From: Gymnopus androsaceus JB14
Lineage: Eukaryota; Basidiomycota; Agaricomycetes; Agaricales; Omphalotaceae
NCBI GenBank assembly: GCA_009733575.1
Contig: ML769537.1
Coordinates: forward strand, 1 to 64,000
Reading direction: 5' to 3'
Length of the DNA: 64,000 nt
Shown here in pieces: positions 11,564 to 22,895 of the stretch. The notes below the pieces were generated by a model. It saw nothing but the letters and a program-made list of their open reading frames with translations, was not told the origin of the DNA and did no database searches. The position numbers and the translations under genes are program-made. Position 1 is the first letter of the stretch. Each line of letters starts with the position of its first letter.

Positions 11564-13563
11564 CTACGTATACATCGGAGAAGGGTATAAATGCTCCACC
11601 ATTTTTCGGTCGTGTTGTAACTCGATGAGTCGGAAACTCAAATCGGCCTCGGGGCGCCAAATGGTTTTGGTGACCCAGACATTCGGGGGATACGTGACTT
11701 CACCAATAGGCCCTGCCCAATCATAGTCAACAATCAGCACCTTCTTCCCTTGCGCATCAACAAAGATATTTGCAGGCCGTAAATCACCATGGACATATCC
11801 TGCTGCAAAGAAAGGTTCTAAAGCATGACGGATCATGGCCTTGACTTCTTCTCGACCAGTAATGTCATCAGCTCTCAGTTCACGAAAGAGATCATCCACC
11901 GCCACGAAGCCTCCGGGGATACGTTCCATCACTACCATTTTCCAACCTCCTTCAAGGTTATCACACGCCAGTAGTTTCGGTGCAAACCCAAGCTCATGAG
12001 CCTTCCGGTGCGCTGCTTCACCGTATTGACGAGTGAATTTGACATAAAGGACGTCATTATGCTCGGTCTTGACCTCAAAGACTAGACGAGCGGGGTCCAC
12101 ACGTTTGGCGTACGTGAACGAAGTGGTTTGCTTGGTATAGTCGAAGCTCCGAGGATAAGGAAAGGAGTACTGTACCGGATATGCAGGAGGAGGATCTCTG
12201 TACAGTTCGCCTACATCAGTGAAAAGGATACCAAGTGCCGTCAAGGTGCGCGCGAGGTCGAGCATCATATCCTCGTTTGAAGCTTGAAAGTACATGGGTA
12301 TGGGAGCACTGAGAACTTCAGTTTGCGGACGATCAGCCATGACACCGCCAAAGACTTGGATGTTTGGACCTAAGGGTAACAGTTGGTCCATGGAAGCTAC
12401 GAATTGACTGGTCCACTCACCTGCATGCGAAATCAAAATGGATGGTAACCTGGACTTCGTCCAAGCTGCTGCTTTTGCATTTCCATCAACGGCGTATTTG
12501 CGGACCAGACGCACATTCTCAAGATAGTGCAATGCGACCTGGAAAGTAGGGTCGCAATGGCCACACTGTTCTAGTTTGACCTCGATGATAAGTCTCGCCA
12601 TCCCGTCCTCCCCAACTATCTCGTACATGACCGCACCGTCCGTAGTGTAATCGCCTATTTTCGCTTTGGGGATCACCAAACCAAGAAATTCACCGATTAG
12701 CTTGCGGAACTCGAATTCTCTGTAATCTTCATTGTCGTAGAAGGCACAAAGATCAACGGACATCTTTTTCGCAGATTTAAGAGCATTATCGGAGGGAGTG
12801 ATAGTTCGGACGTTGGTCTGGAACGTTCCAAAGCATGGAACGAGCAATGCTATGGGAATCGGGACTTGATCAATGTTTCGTGGACGATCGCAGGTTATAC
12901 GCGTTCCTTCGTGTTCTTGACTTGCAGCAAATTGAGCTGGTAGAGCGCCAGTTGAAGGTGCTTTGGATGTCCGTTCTGCAAAGTATTTCCCACCAGGCAA
13001 ATCTGCCGACTCTCGTGGGGCTATGGTAGGAATCAGCGCCTGAGTTAACATTCTTATGGGTTACTTACGAAGTCTTCTGAGCTCTGCAGTCAAAAGCGCA
13101 ACCAACTGAACCTCATTTTCATCGGGATCGTGGTCCAAAACGGTGTGCAATTGCCCATCGAACCACTGTTTCCAATCGTAATTAAAACGACCTCCCAATC
13201 GTTCCTTCACGACAGTTGGGTCGCCAGACTGGATAGGCGGATTGAGACACTGTAGAGTGTATCGCTTAAACAATCACTGGCAGGTAAAACGTTGACCGTA
13301 CTTACGCAAAAAACGAAAGCATTGGTCTCCGTGTTAAACGCTGTCCGCAAGACCTTTGAAGCCGCGGTGCGAGTCAAGTCTAGTTTCAAAGCTACTTCCT
13401 CCTCAGCTTTCGTGATAATTCCATCGTCGTCAACGGAAAGAAGAACGTTCGCTTCCTTTTCGTTCATGGCACAAGATGAATGGTCACGTGTCATCCGACG
13501 ATATGACGCAAGGCGGGCGTCTGTTATTGTTCTTTGCTTTTGTCTTTTTCGTCCGTGTTCCAT
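11564..13563 (-). CDS. PD-(D/E)XK nuclease-like / atypical kinase fusion (Crinkler-type C-terminal architecture)
   Basis: Three exons, 13563-13306, 13264-13069 and 13020-11564, give 636 residues in one frame. Residues about 275-300 show a PD-(D/E)XK-like core: TTDGAVM supplies an Asp and LIIEVK supplies the E-x-K, followed by a helix with Gln (FQVALHY). The C-terminal third is a kinase fold: a candidate nucleotide-binding Lys in VLYVKF (about 479), a catalytic loop HGDLRPANIF (about 562), and VDYDWAG (about 583) in place of DFG. Restriction-nuclease-like domains followed by kinase domains were described in Crinkler (CR) proteins of oomycetes and fungi (Zhang, Aravind and co-workers). I see no secretion signal or LxLFLAK-type header. 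Activity is inferred, not shown. Confidence 0.75.
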
Positions 13564-13951
13564 CTCAGATTCATAATTGTTTTATTGTCTTTTCCTTGCT
13601 AATTGTTCAGAACATGCTTAACTGACAGATTTGACTCTTGCAGAACCTTCTTTTTCCCGTAAATTTTCATTTCACAAAAGGGAAAGTGCCTCTTCCCGAG
13701 GTCAAACGACGATTCTGCATAGATCTCTTTCACGCGTTATTGTCTTCTCTTGTTAACGCTCTACCATCTTCGAACGGACATGCTTGACTTCTTCTCAGGA
13801 TCGCTTCAGGACTCTGAACGTATTTAAACGGTAATGTGCAAAGTCCAAGGTAACAGAAGCCTTCCGATCCAGTTTCGATCCCAAGTGCAGAACACTATAC
13901 CTTGCTTCTTGCTTCTTGAGCTATAACTCACTCTCCTACATCCTTGATATC
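13564..13951. other. Shared upstream region of two divergent genes
   Basis: About 390 bp between the start of the nuclease-kinase gene (minus strand) and the small low-complexity gene (plus strand). It presumably holds both promoters. No motif is certain. Confidence 0.45.
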
Positions 13952-14650
13952 ATGGCTTTCGGCTCATCCAAATCCAAATCTTCGAGCAGAGCCTCTGGAG
14001 CTCAACAACAACATCCTTCTGCTCTTGCATCGGAACTCATTGCCCATGAACTAGCCATGATGCAGTTTCTTGGTGGAGGATCTATGGACAGGAACAACAA
14101 ACGTTTCATGGAGGAGCAGCAGCAGGCCGCTTCTTTGAACGTACGAAAGTCGAAACCTGCGCCCGAGCCCCTCCCACTAGGCAAACCGTTGCGGGACGCA
14201 AACGGGAATACCTGGTGGGGCCAGAATGATCCTTCTTCCGCGATGGAATACAAGGCACAGGCCCCCGCAATGCGTCTCTCTTTCGATGCGAACGTTAATC
14301 ATTCTCGGACGACCGGGCAGATGCGGAGAGGATCTGCAGCGTCTGGTATACCATCACCGTTATCTACAACCCACGTCATCCCTGCTTCTGCGATGCCAGG
14401 AGACTATCACCACCACCATCACCATAATCCTTATACCAGCGTGCACTCGGAAGGCCAGCGAAGGCATAGGTCCGGATCCAGTTCGCTGACTCCTAGTCCT
14501 TCGTCTTCGACATTCAACGACTCGGAGTCGTACTTGACCTATGCGCCTGCGGAGCCCCAATTTGCCGGGCACGATGTCAGTGCGTCCAGAAAGGCGGCGA
14601 AGGGGATGAATTTGAGAGGGAGGGCGAGAGCTTTGTTCGGGGGTCATTGA
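13952..14650 (+). CDS. Low-complexity protein of unknown function, His-rich tract
   Basis: A single exon from ATG 13952 to TGA at 14650 gives 232 residues. The sequence is rich in Ser, Gln, His and Pro, with a Ser/Lys-rich N-terminus, a conserved-looking central block (PLPLGKPLRDANGNTWWGQ), a run of six His (about residues 153-158) and a basic C-terminus (AAKGMNLRGRARALFGGH). No known domain. The central block with two Trp is the most likely functional part. Upstream in-frame codons lack an ATG, so this start is preferred. Confidence 0.7.
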   Translation: MAFGSSKSKSSSRASGAQQQHPSALASELIAHELAMMQFLGGGSMDRNNKRFMEEQQQAASLNVRKSKPAPEPLPLGKPLRDANGNTWWGQNDPSSAMEYKAQAPAMRLSFDANVNHSRTTGQMRRGSAASGIPSPLSTTHVIPASAMPGDYHHHHHHNPYTSVHSEGQRRHRSGSSSLTPSPSSSTFNDSESYLTYAPAEPQFAGHDVSASRKAAKGMNLRGRARALFGGH

Positions 14651-14823
14651 TTGACCTTTTTTGAAGTAGATGTATTTTATACCCTCGTTTTTATCTCTCT
14701 TCATAGCTGTGCTCTGTATTCTGAAGCGATACCCTTCCCCTCGTTTTATTCGTTTTATGTGTGTTGTAATCTATCTTCTGTATTCGTTAAAATGTATTTG
14801 ATATCACTAAACTTCATCATTGT

Positions 14824-14919
14824 GGGGGTATAGCTCAGCTGGGAGAGCAGCAGACTGAAGTTCCCACTCAAATGCAGATACTTTTCTGAAGGTCCCGCGT
14901 TCGATCCGCGGTACCCCCA
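14824..14919 (+). tRNA. tRNA-Phe (GAA), with a 23-nt intron
   Basis: The acceptor stem GGGGGTA pairs with TACCCCC. The D arm is GCTC ... GAGC, the T arm CCGCG/CGCGG with a TTCGATC loop, and the discriminator base is A. The anticodon loop begins CTGAAG, placing GAA at positions 34-36. The intron 14861-14883 sits after position 37, the usual site. The 3' half of the anticodon stem is TCTGA, leaving one G-A mismatch. The acceptor stem is unusual for a eukaryotic tRNA-Phe. Confidence 0.8.
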
Positions 14920-15394
14920 CTGGTGCATTCACGCTGTAGTTTTTTCTACTGCAATTATACTTATCGGTCGAGGCTTTGTTTTTCTTGTTGGCCACTTGAT
15001 TTTTCTAACTAATTGAATGCTAACTAATACCTCAACTTTTATAAGTACTACTTACTACGTACGGTACTTGGAAATTGTTCACTGGAAAAGGTCACGTGTC
15101 ACCGCTCGCGGTTAATCTCGGTAAAATTTATTTTCGTTCTTTCTTTCTTCACGCACTCAAACTCAAAATTCTACCTGTTCTACCAGTCCCTGATGTTGCA
15201 TGAGAGCCTTGGACTGGACAAGAGGCTTCAAGAACTCACCCAACGTGTACCGGTGGTTAGACTCGGTTAATCTCGGTAATACTAATATATGCCGACTGCT
15301 CTATTTATTCGACTTGACCGTTTCATCGGAACAGTATAAAACGTAGAAAGCTTTTCTTCGTTATCAACCTACAATCGTTCTTACTTTCATCGAT
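14920..15394 (+). promoter_or_regulatory. Promoter region of P450 copy 1, with TATA box and repeated element
   Basis: A TATAAA lies at 15335-15340, about 55 bp upstream of the ATG at 15395. The same context occurs before copies 2 (19916-19921) and 3 (22836-22841). The string CGGTTAATCTCGGTAA occurs near 15110 and again near 15263. Sequence from about 15291 on is shared with the other array units; sequence before it is unique, marking the left edge of the duplicated unit. Confidence 0.5.
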
Positions 15395-17850
15395 ATGCAG
15401 AGCCATTTTCTGCTGCTCGTTGCATCGCTACTCGTAACTCTCGCGATCTATCATCTTATCAAGGCTGCTCGATGGTTTTCCTCGGTTCTGGCACGCCCAT
15501 TAAGCTTCGCGGTCCACCCAATCCTAGCTTTTTATTTGGGAACCTGAAAGAGACTTGGTTTAGTGCAAGTCTTCTCCATTGCAGGTTGTATATTCCGCTA
15601 CTGATGTTATGCTTTTATGCTACAGACTACCCCCATCGGCGAACCTAATCTTCAAGAGAAATGGCATGAGAGGTATGGTCATACTATCTCTACAAGATCA
15701 GGTTTTGGGGTGAGTTAACGTCCGTCAAACGCGGATCAGTGAGTGGGCATCGCTAATGTTGTGGGGTGTCTTTAGGCTCAGCGAATCGTCACGACGGACG
15801 CCAAGGCCATTCAACATATTATGAGAAACGAACACATCTACGGAAAACCACAAGGTAATCTGCGGATACTCAAACTGATCCTTGGAGAAGGCAAGTACAT
15901 GCTGTAAGAATGATGTTCATACAGCTTTCTAAAATGCCGATGTACCACAGGCTCTGGTTCCGGTATCTTCGTCGCTGAAGGAGAGAAGCACAAGCTGCAG
16001 GTGACAGCCTCCCTTCTTCTTTCGTGTGCAAAGCTTCCTGACACACATCTTCTGAACAGCGTAAAGTAATGGTATAGCATATCAATGAATTCTAATATAC
16101 GCCCATGCTAATCGCCTCTTAGAACCCAGCTTTTGCGGCCAACCAAATTCGTGAATTGACTGGAACGTTTTTTGAGAAATCGTTTGAAGTAGGCACATGT
16201 TTCATTCTACAAAGAAACGCGTATTAATAACGATGGCTCTGCCAGCTACGTGATATTTGGGCAGCTAAAATCACCTCTGCTAGCGGTGTGGGAGAAATAG
16301 ATTCAGTTGATTGGCTCAGCAAGACAACGTTGGATGTTATTGGCTTGACTGGTTCGTTAAACCTCGAACCGCACTTTATTGAGTGACTCATCTGCGTTCG
16401 TCCACACAGGATTCAACTACCACTTCAATGCTCTAAACGATACAGGCAAAGTGAACGAGTTGAACAAAGCGTTTTCTGCCATTTTCGGCTCCTCCGATAT
16501 GACGAGTGTGTGGATACCTCTACAGGCACAACTTCCCAAAGCCATCAAACCACTACTTATGGCTGTCAGTTGTTGAATAACTCATTTTCGTCTGTATGTG
16601 GCTTACTATTTCGCTATCTAGTTTGCGCGGACCTCAGGAGCTATGGCGGGTAAGTCCAGCTTTTAACTCTCTCCTAGATTCATATTCATCCCAATGTCTA
16701 TAGCAATGAAATCGTCAGCAGAAATCATGCAACGTACAGGGAAAGAATTGTTAGCCGAAAGCAAAGCATACTTGGCTGGCACCGGCGAAAAAAACGACAA
16801 CTGGGGTGCTCGAGACTTGCTTTCGCTACTCCTGAAGTCTAATATGAGTACCGACATCCCCGAAGATGAAAGGATGAGTGATGCGGATGTTATTGCGCGT
16901 ACGTTGGTATCTCCATGACTCGTCGAACTGTCTAACGTCTTTCTAGAGGTGCCCACCTTCCTTATCGCTGGCCATGAAACTACCAGGTAAGCTTTCGAAA
17001 ATTATCAAGATACGCTCCCTAACTATCAGGCTTCTGGGCTCAGCGTATCAACTACTTGGGCTTTGTTTTCACTTAGTCGCCATCAAGAGATCCAAACCAA
17101 ACTTCGGGAAGAACTCCTCAGCGTACCCACGGAGAAACCCAGTATGGACGTGCTCAACGAGCTTCCTTACCTCGATGCATTCGTTCGCGAGACGTTGCGT
17201 CTTTACACTCCCCTGACCAATGTCGCACGAATTGCACTACAGGATGATATAATTCCTCTTGCCCATCCAATCACAGATAGTGATGGAGTGGTTCATGATA
17301 GTCTCCCGTAAGTGCAATTTTTGCAATCTAAAAATCATATACATACATACTCATCTTCCTGGTAACTAGTGTTCGCAAAGATCAACCTTTAATCATTGCA
17401 GTCCTCGGGGTCAATACGGACAAAACGTTATGGGGATCGGACGCATATGAATTTAGGTCAGTATATTGAAATCTCTTTCTCTAGCCTTTCGAGCTCAACA
17501 TTTCCTCAGACCCGATCGTTGGCTCAAAATTCCAGATGATGTTCATACCATACCCGGTGTTTGGAGCAACTTGATGACATTCTGGGGCGGCTCGCGGGCT
17601 TGCATTGGCTGGCGCTTCTCAATCATTGAGTACGAGCTGTCTATTCTTTTGTACGGTCTGGAGATCGACTTACATTTTCTTTAGGATGAAGGCGCTTCTG
17701 TTTACATTGGTTCGCAGTTTTGAATTCGAACTAGCGGTTCCGGTCGAGGAAATAATACTGCACAGAGTGGCGTCAATGCAAAGGCCCTCATTGAGCTCTG
17801 ATGATTCTCGTGCTAAATTGCCTCTACTCATTAAACCGCTTAAGAGTTAA
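15395..17850 (+). pseudogene. Cytochrome P450, array copy 1 (one frameshift in exon 1)
   Basis: Microsomal-type fungal P450, a haem monooxygenase that would need a P450 reductase. It starts with a hydrophobic anchor (MQSHFLLLVASLLVTLAIYH). Conserved motifs are the I-helix AGHETTS (about 16968), ETLRLY (ExxR) near 17190, and the haem loop [13 protein letters not shown] with the Cys ligand at 17601-17603. Exons include 15626-15709, 15776-15890, a 12-nt micro-exon at 16060-16071 (RKVM) and 16123-16188. The intron 15891-15950 has GC..AG ends. The last intron splits the Glu of SIIE before MKALLFTLV. Compared with copies 2 and 3, one base is missing near 15476-15486, breaking the frame after KAARWF. 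The rest reads cleanly. The joining of exon 1 to exon 2 was not resolved in phase. CYP family not assigned. Confidence 0.8.
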
Positions 17851-18089
17851 AGATAGTGTTCCTAAACATCGCTTTGACATCCACAATCGATATTTCCCCT
17901 TTTCATCCGTGATTCAAAAAGTTGTCAAGGGTTGTATCACAGCGACCATTCAACTGACAAGTTCCGAGAAGTGATAAGATACGAAACACCGCATTACAGG
18001 TATTGTTTGTTAAGACATACTTGGCTAGGTACCAATATGTTTGCTTCCATTGTCATGCGAAAACATCAAAGCTTGGTCCATTTCACTTC

Positions 18090-19234
18090 ATGTCGTCCAA
18101 CAGCATACAATCCCTGCCCACAGAATATTCCTTTGTGGTCCTTGCTCTGGATCCTGTAGCCACAGTTTCTAACTTGAAGAATGAAGAACTCACGGCAGCG
18201 TGCCGGCGACTACCGAGGAAAAGATATGTCGCGTTTGTAGGAGATGTGCGTATTTTACCTGTTTCGAAATTGAGCACTACAGACTCAACAAATTCCTCTG
18301 TAGCGACAACAACTTTTCTTCATGCCCTGGGAGCCATACCATTCCTGGACATTCTATCCCGTCTATAGAGGGGTTCGAGAAGAAAACCAAAGAAAAGGAA
18401 TCGAGCCCCAAATGTCCGTGCCAATTCTCCCCAACAGGACACATCCTTTATCTCGCGAGCCACTGGATCCAGGCTATCCACTCCCGTGGAACGAATGCTA
18501 CATTTCGGATTTTATTCAGTTCGATGCTCGTGTGGCCACGAATGAGACGGAGGAAGAACCGGTGTGCTGGGCTACTTCGGAAGAGGCGGCTCGGATCCAG
18601 GATTATTTCGGCGAGGATATCCAGCGCAGGTGGCAACTAAAACCACAAATTTTCGCCATTAGAGCTATGAGAGGAGATGAAGGGTCATCAGAATCCAGTG
18701 ACACGGAGTCGGAAGTGCCTTGGAGATCCAGAGACGACTTTGATCCAGTGGGCGAAGAAAACGAAAGACAAAGCGAAGGTTCCGAACCCAGGGCAGCGGA
18801 GGAAAATAACACGAGGATCATGCTGGGGGAGCTGACTAGTCGGCCACATAGCAGTCTCGTCGTTGTCGAGGTGACCTTCGATCTATCGTCCACAGATCAA
18901 ATACATCACCCAAGCGACTTTTTTGAAGAAGTAAGATATTTGAAAAAGTGAGTCAGTCTTCTTTTGGTGAGCGCAAGGGTGAGTGTTGAGGTTTTTGATT
19001 TGCTATAGGCTTACAATCGAGATGGAAAATGCACGCCGACTGCGAGAGGTCGAGAATGCTCAACAGATCAGCAAAGAGCTCTGTGTTACCTTGCAGAGAT
19101 CAGAAAGCAAACCTCAAAGACCTCGTAAGGGTATTCACCTATTCTATCCCCTGCGAACGAGTCTGAGAGATAGTCCAGTTGGTTATGCACGAAGATTGCA
19201 CAAGAAAATTATGACTCGGATGAAAAACTCTTGA
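18090..19234 (+). CDS. Gene X copy 1, uncharacterised protein of the P450 array
   Basis: Three exons, 18090-18245, 18304-18947 and 19009-19234, give 341 residues with frame kept across both introns. Near the N-terminus are FVVLALDPVAT and LTAACRRLPRKRYVAFVGD. The middle has Pro-rich motifs (MSVPILPNRTHPLSREPLDP, PLPWNECY). An acidic Ser/Glu-rich stretch follows, then a predicted helical, basic C-terminus. No signal peptide or membrane segment. It lies 239 bp downstream of the P450 on the same strand and is repeated with it. I do not recognise the family, and no function can be given. Confidence 0.75.
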
Positions 19235-19380
19235 AAATTGCACAGCTACAGCATCTAAAGTACACAAGAATCTCGTCAGCGTTAACTTCGTGAATGAAAA
19301 GAATAAAAAGATACCGATGCAAAAAGATCCCTTTGGGGCTTAATCAGTGTTATAGAGGTCTGGAAAGCTCTCAGTGCACT

Positions 19381-19830
19381 GGTAACTTTGGTTTGGGAAC
19401 TCCAGATACATGATATCGATGAATATATTGTAAGTCTGACCTGCACAATTCTCATCTCTGGCTAATGAAATTGAATAGACTGAACTCGAGAAGACAATCG
19501 ACTACTTCCTTGACTGTGTCGACTCACACCACGATCGTTCAACAAACCAAAATTTCATGTACTCCTTCATCTTCCAAGCCATATCCGTCGGTTTGGAACT
19601 GCCATGCTCTTTGCAACGGAAAGTTTTGAATCTTACAATGCTATTATACGTGCCAGGAGCATACACAGCAATCGACATGCACCTTCGAAGGACATTGCAC
19701 ATAGTATGGCACGCAGTAATCGTGTTCGTCACTTACTCAATGGTGGGGCTTTCTGGATCAAATCGGCCGTCGATACAGATTCCTCAAACTCGACTCCATT
19801 GGATCCCGCATCAAATCACAGAATTCTGAG
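19381..19830 (+). pseudogene. Relic of a transposon-derived protein gene, copy 1
   Basis: After a GT..AG intron (about 19430-19479) a frame reads TELEKTIDYFLDCVDSHHDR. After loss of one A near 19543 it continues as KPKFHVLLHLPSHIRRFG, then ATESFESYNAIIRARSIHSN, then RHAPSKDIAHSMARSNRVRH and LLNGGAFW. This pattern resembles the C-terminal half of an expanded agaricomycete protein family that I associate with transposons (from memory, not checked). Only a fragment remains, with no catalytic part or terminal repeats. Confidence 0.5.
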
Positions 19831-19975
19831 AACATAAACTCGGCATTCATTTCATTCATGCACTCGTAACATGCCGACTGCTCTATTTATTCAACTTGGC
19901 CGTTTCATCGAACAGTATAAAGCGTAGAAAGCTTTTCCTCGTTATCAACACACAATCGTTCTTATTTTCATCGAT

Positions 19976-20776
19976 ATGCAGAGCCATTTTCTGCTGCTCG
20001 CTGCATCGCTACTCGTAACTCTCACGATCTATCATCTTATCAAGGCCGCTCGATGGTTCTTCCTTGGTTCGGGCACGCCTATTAAGCTTCGCGGACCACC
20101 CAATCCTAGCTTTTTATTTGGGAACCTGAAAGAGACTTGGTTTAGTGCAAGTCTTCTCCATTGAGGATGATATAATTCCTCTTGCCCATCCAATCACAGA
20201 TAGTGACGGAGTGATTCATGATAGTCTCCCGTAAGTGCAATTTTGCAATCTAAAAATCATATACATACATACTCATCTTCCTGGTAACTAGTGTTCGCAA
20301 AGATCAACCTTTAATCATTGCAGTCCTCGGGGTCAATACGGACAAAACGTTATGGGGATCGGACGCATATGAATTAGGTCAGTATATTGAAATCTCTTTC
20401 TCTAGCCTTTTCGAGCTCAACATTTCCTCAGACCCGATCGTTGGCTCCAAATTCCAGATAATGTTCATACCCATACCCGGTGTTTGGAGCAACCTGATGA
20501 CATTTCTGGGGCGGCTCGCGGGCTTGCATTGGCTGGCGCTTCTCAATCATTCGAGTACGAGCTGTCTATTCTTTTGTACGGTCTGGAGATGACTTACAAT
20601 TTCTTTTAGGATGAAGGCGCTTCTGTTTACATTGGTTCGCAGTCTTTGAATTCGAACTAGCGGTTCCGGTCGAGAAAATAATACTGCACAGAGTGGCGTC
20701 AATGCAAAGGCCCTCATTGAGCTCTGATGATTCTCGAGCTAAATTGCCTCTACTCATTAAACCGCTTAAGAGTTAA
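19976..20776 (+). pseudogene. Cytochrome P450, array copy 2 (large internal deletion)
   Basis: Exon 1 is present and in frame (anchor, then GTPIKLRGPPNPSFLFGNLK). At about 20163 the sequence jumps to the region after the ExxR helix (DDIIPLAHPIT), so the I-helix and most exons are missing. The remaining 3' part carries at least five single-base indels relative to copies 1, 3 and 4 (for example before TCAGTATATT near 20377, in the haem-loop region near 20507, and near 20643). This copy cannot make a P450. Confidence 0.9.
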
Positions 20777-21014
20777 AGATAGTGTTCCTAAACATCGCTT
20801 TGACATCCACAATCGATATTTCCCCTTTTCATCCGTGATTCAAAAGTTGTCAAGGGTTGTATCACAGCGACCATTCAACTGACAAGTTCCGAGAAGTGAT
20901 AAGATACGAAATACCGCATTACAGGTATTGTTTGTTAAGACATACTTGGCTAGGTACCAATATGTTTGCTTCCATTGTCATGCGAAAACATCAAAGCTTG
21001 GTCCATTTCACTTC

Positions 21015-22159
21015 ATGTCGTCCAACAGCATACAATCCCTGCCCACAGAATATTCCTTTGTGGTCCTTGCTCTGGATCCTGTAGCCACAGTTTCTAACTT
21101 GAAGAATGAAGAACTCACGGCAGCGTGCCGGCGACTACCGAGGAAAAGATATGTCGCGTTTGTAGGAGATGTGCGTATTTTACCTGTTTCGAAATTGAGC
21201 ACTACAGACTCAACAAATTCCTCTGTAGCGACAACAACTTTTCTTCATGCCCTGGGAGCCATACCATTCCTGGACATTCTATCTCGTCTATAGAGGGGTT
21301 CGAGAAGAAAACCAAAGAAAAGGAATCGAGCCCCAAATGTCCGTGCCAATTCTCCCCAACAGGACACATCCTTTATCTCGCGAGCCACTGGATCCAGGCT
21401 ATCCACTCCCGTGGAACGACTGCTACATTTCGGATTTTATTCAGTTCGATGCTCGTGTGGCCACGAATGAGACGGAGGAAGAACCGGTGTGCTGGGCTAC
21501 TTCGGAAGAGGCGGCGCGGATCCAGGATTATTTCGGCGAGGATATCCAGCGCAGGTGGCAACTAAAACCACAAATTTTCGCCATTAGAGCTATGAGAGGA
21601 GATGAAGGGTCATCAGAATCCAGTGACACGGAGTCGGAAGTGCCTTGGGAATCCAGAGACGACTTTGATCCAGTGGGCGAAGAAAACGAAAGACAAAGCG
21701 AAGGTTCCGAACCCAGGGCAGCGGAAGAAAATAACACGAGGATCATGCTGGGGGAGCTGACTAGTCGGCCACATAGCAGTCTCGTCGTTGTCGAGGTGAC
21801 CTTCGATCTATCGTCCACAGATCAAATACATCACCCAAGCGACTTTTTTGAAGAAGTAAGATATTTGAAAAAGTGAGTCAGTCTTCTTTTGGTGAGCGCA
21901 AGGGTGAGTGTTGAGGTTTTTGATTTGCCATAGGCTTACAATCGAGATGGAAAATGCACGCCGACTGCGAGAGGTCGAGAATGCTCAACAGATCAGCAAA
22001 GAGCTCTGTGTTACCTTGCAGAGATCAGAAAGCAAACCTCAAAGACCTCGTAAGCGTATTCACCTATTCTATCCCCTGCGAACGAGTCTGAGAGATAGTC
22101 CAGTTGGTTATGCACGAAGATTGCACAAGAAAATTATGACTCGGATGAAAAACTCTTGA
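21015..22159 (+). CDS. Gene X copy 2
   Basis: Exons 21015-21170, 21229-21872 and 21934-22159 sit exactly 2925 bp from those of copy 1. They encode a 341-residue protein differing by a few substitutions (for example Pro to Leu in the TFYPVYRG region) and no indels. It is intact although the P450 just upstream is severely decayed. Function unknown. Confidence 0.75.
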
Positions 22160-22305
22160 AAATTGCACAGCTACAGCATCTAAAGTACACAAGAATCTCG
22201 TCAGCGTTAACTTCGTGAATGAAAAGAATAAAAAGATACCGATGCAAAAAGATCCCTTTGGGGCTTAATCAGTGTTATAGAGGTCTGGAAAGCTCTCAGT
22301 GCACT

Positions 22306-22756
22306 GGTAACTTTGGTTTGGGAACTCCAGATACATGATATCGATGAATATATTGTAAGTCTGACCTGCACAATTCTCATCTCTGGCTAATGAAATTGAA
22401 TAGACTGAACTCGAGAAGACAATCGACTACTTCCTTGACTGTGTCGACTCACACCACGATCGTTCAACAAACCAAAATTTCATGTACTCCTTCATCTTCC
22501 AAGCCATATCCGTCGGTTTGGAACTGCCATGCTCTTTGCAACGGAAAGTTTTGAATCTTACATATACGTGCCAGGAGCATACACAGCACTCGACATGCAC
22601 GTTCGAAGGACATTGCACATAGTATGGCACGCAGTAATCGTGTTCGTCACTTACTCAATGGTGGGGCTTTCTGGATCAAATCGGCCGTCGATACAGATTC
22701 CTCAAACTCGACTTCATTGGATCCCGCATCAAATCACAGAATTTCTGAGAACATAA
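22306..22756 (+). pseudogene. Relic of a transposon-derived protein gene, copy 2
   Basis: Copy of the relic at 19381-19830 with the same intron and frameshift plus a further short deletion (after TTTTGAATCTTACA, near 22560), which removes part of the ESYNAIIRARS block. Decay continued after the duplication. Confidence 0.5.
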
Positions 22757-22895
22757 ACTCGGCATTCATTTCATTCATGCACTCGTAACATGCCGACTGC
22801 TCTATTTATTCAACTTGGCCGTTTCATCGGAACAGTATAAAGCGTAGAAAGCTTTTCCTCGTTATCAACACACAATCGTTCTTATTTTCATCGAT

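Noticed and set aside
17932..18089. Possible extra N-terminal exon of gene X (frame beginning MYHSDHSTDKF)
   Set aside because: Different frame from the X coding exons, and the region is shared as flank by unit 3, which has no X; better seen as leader sequence.
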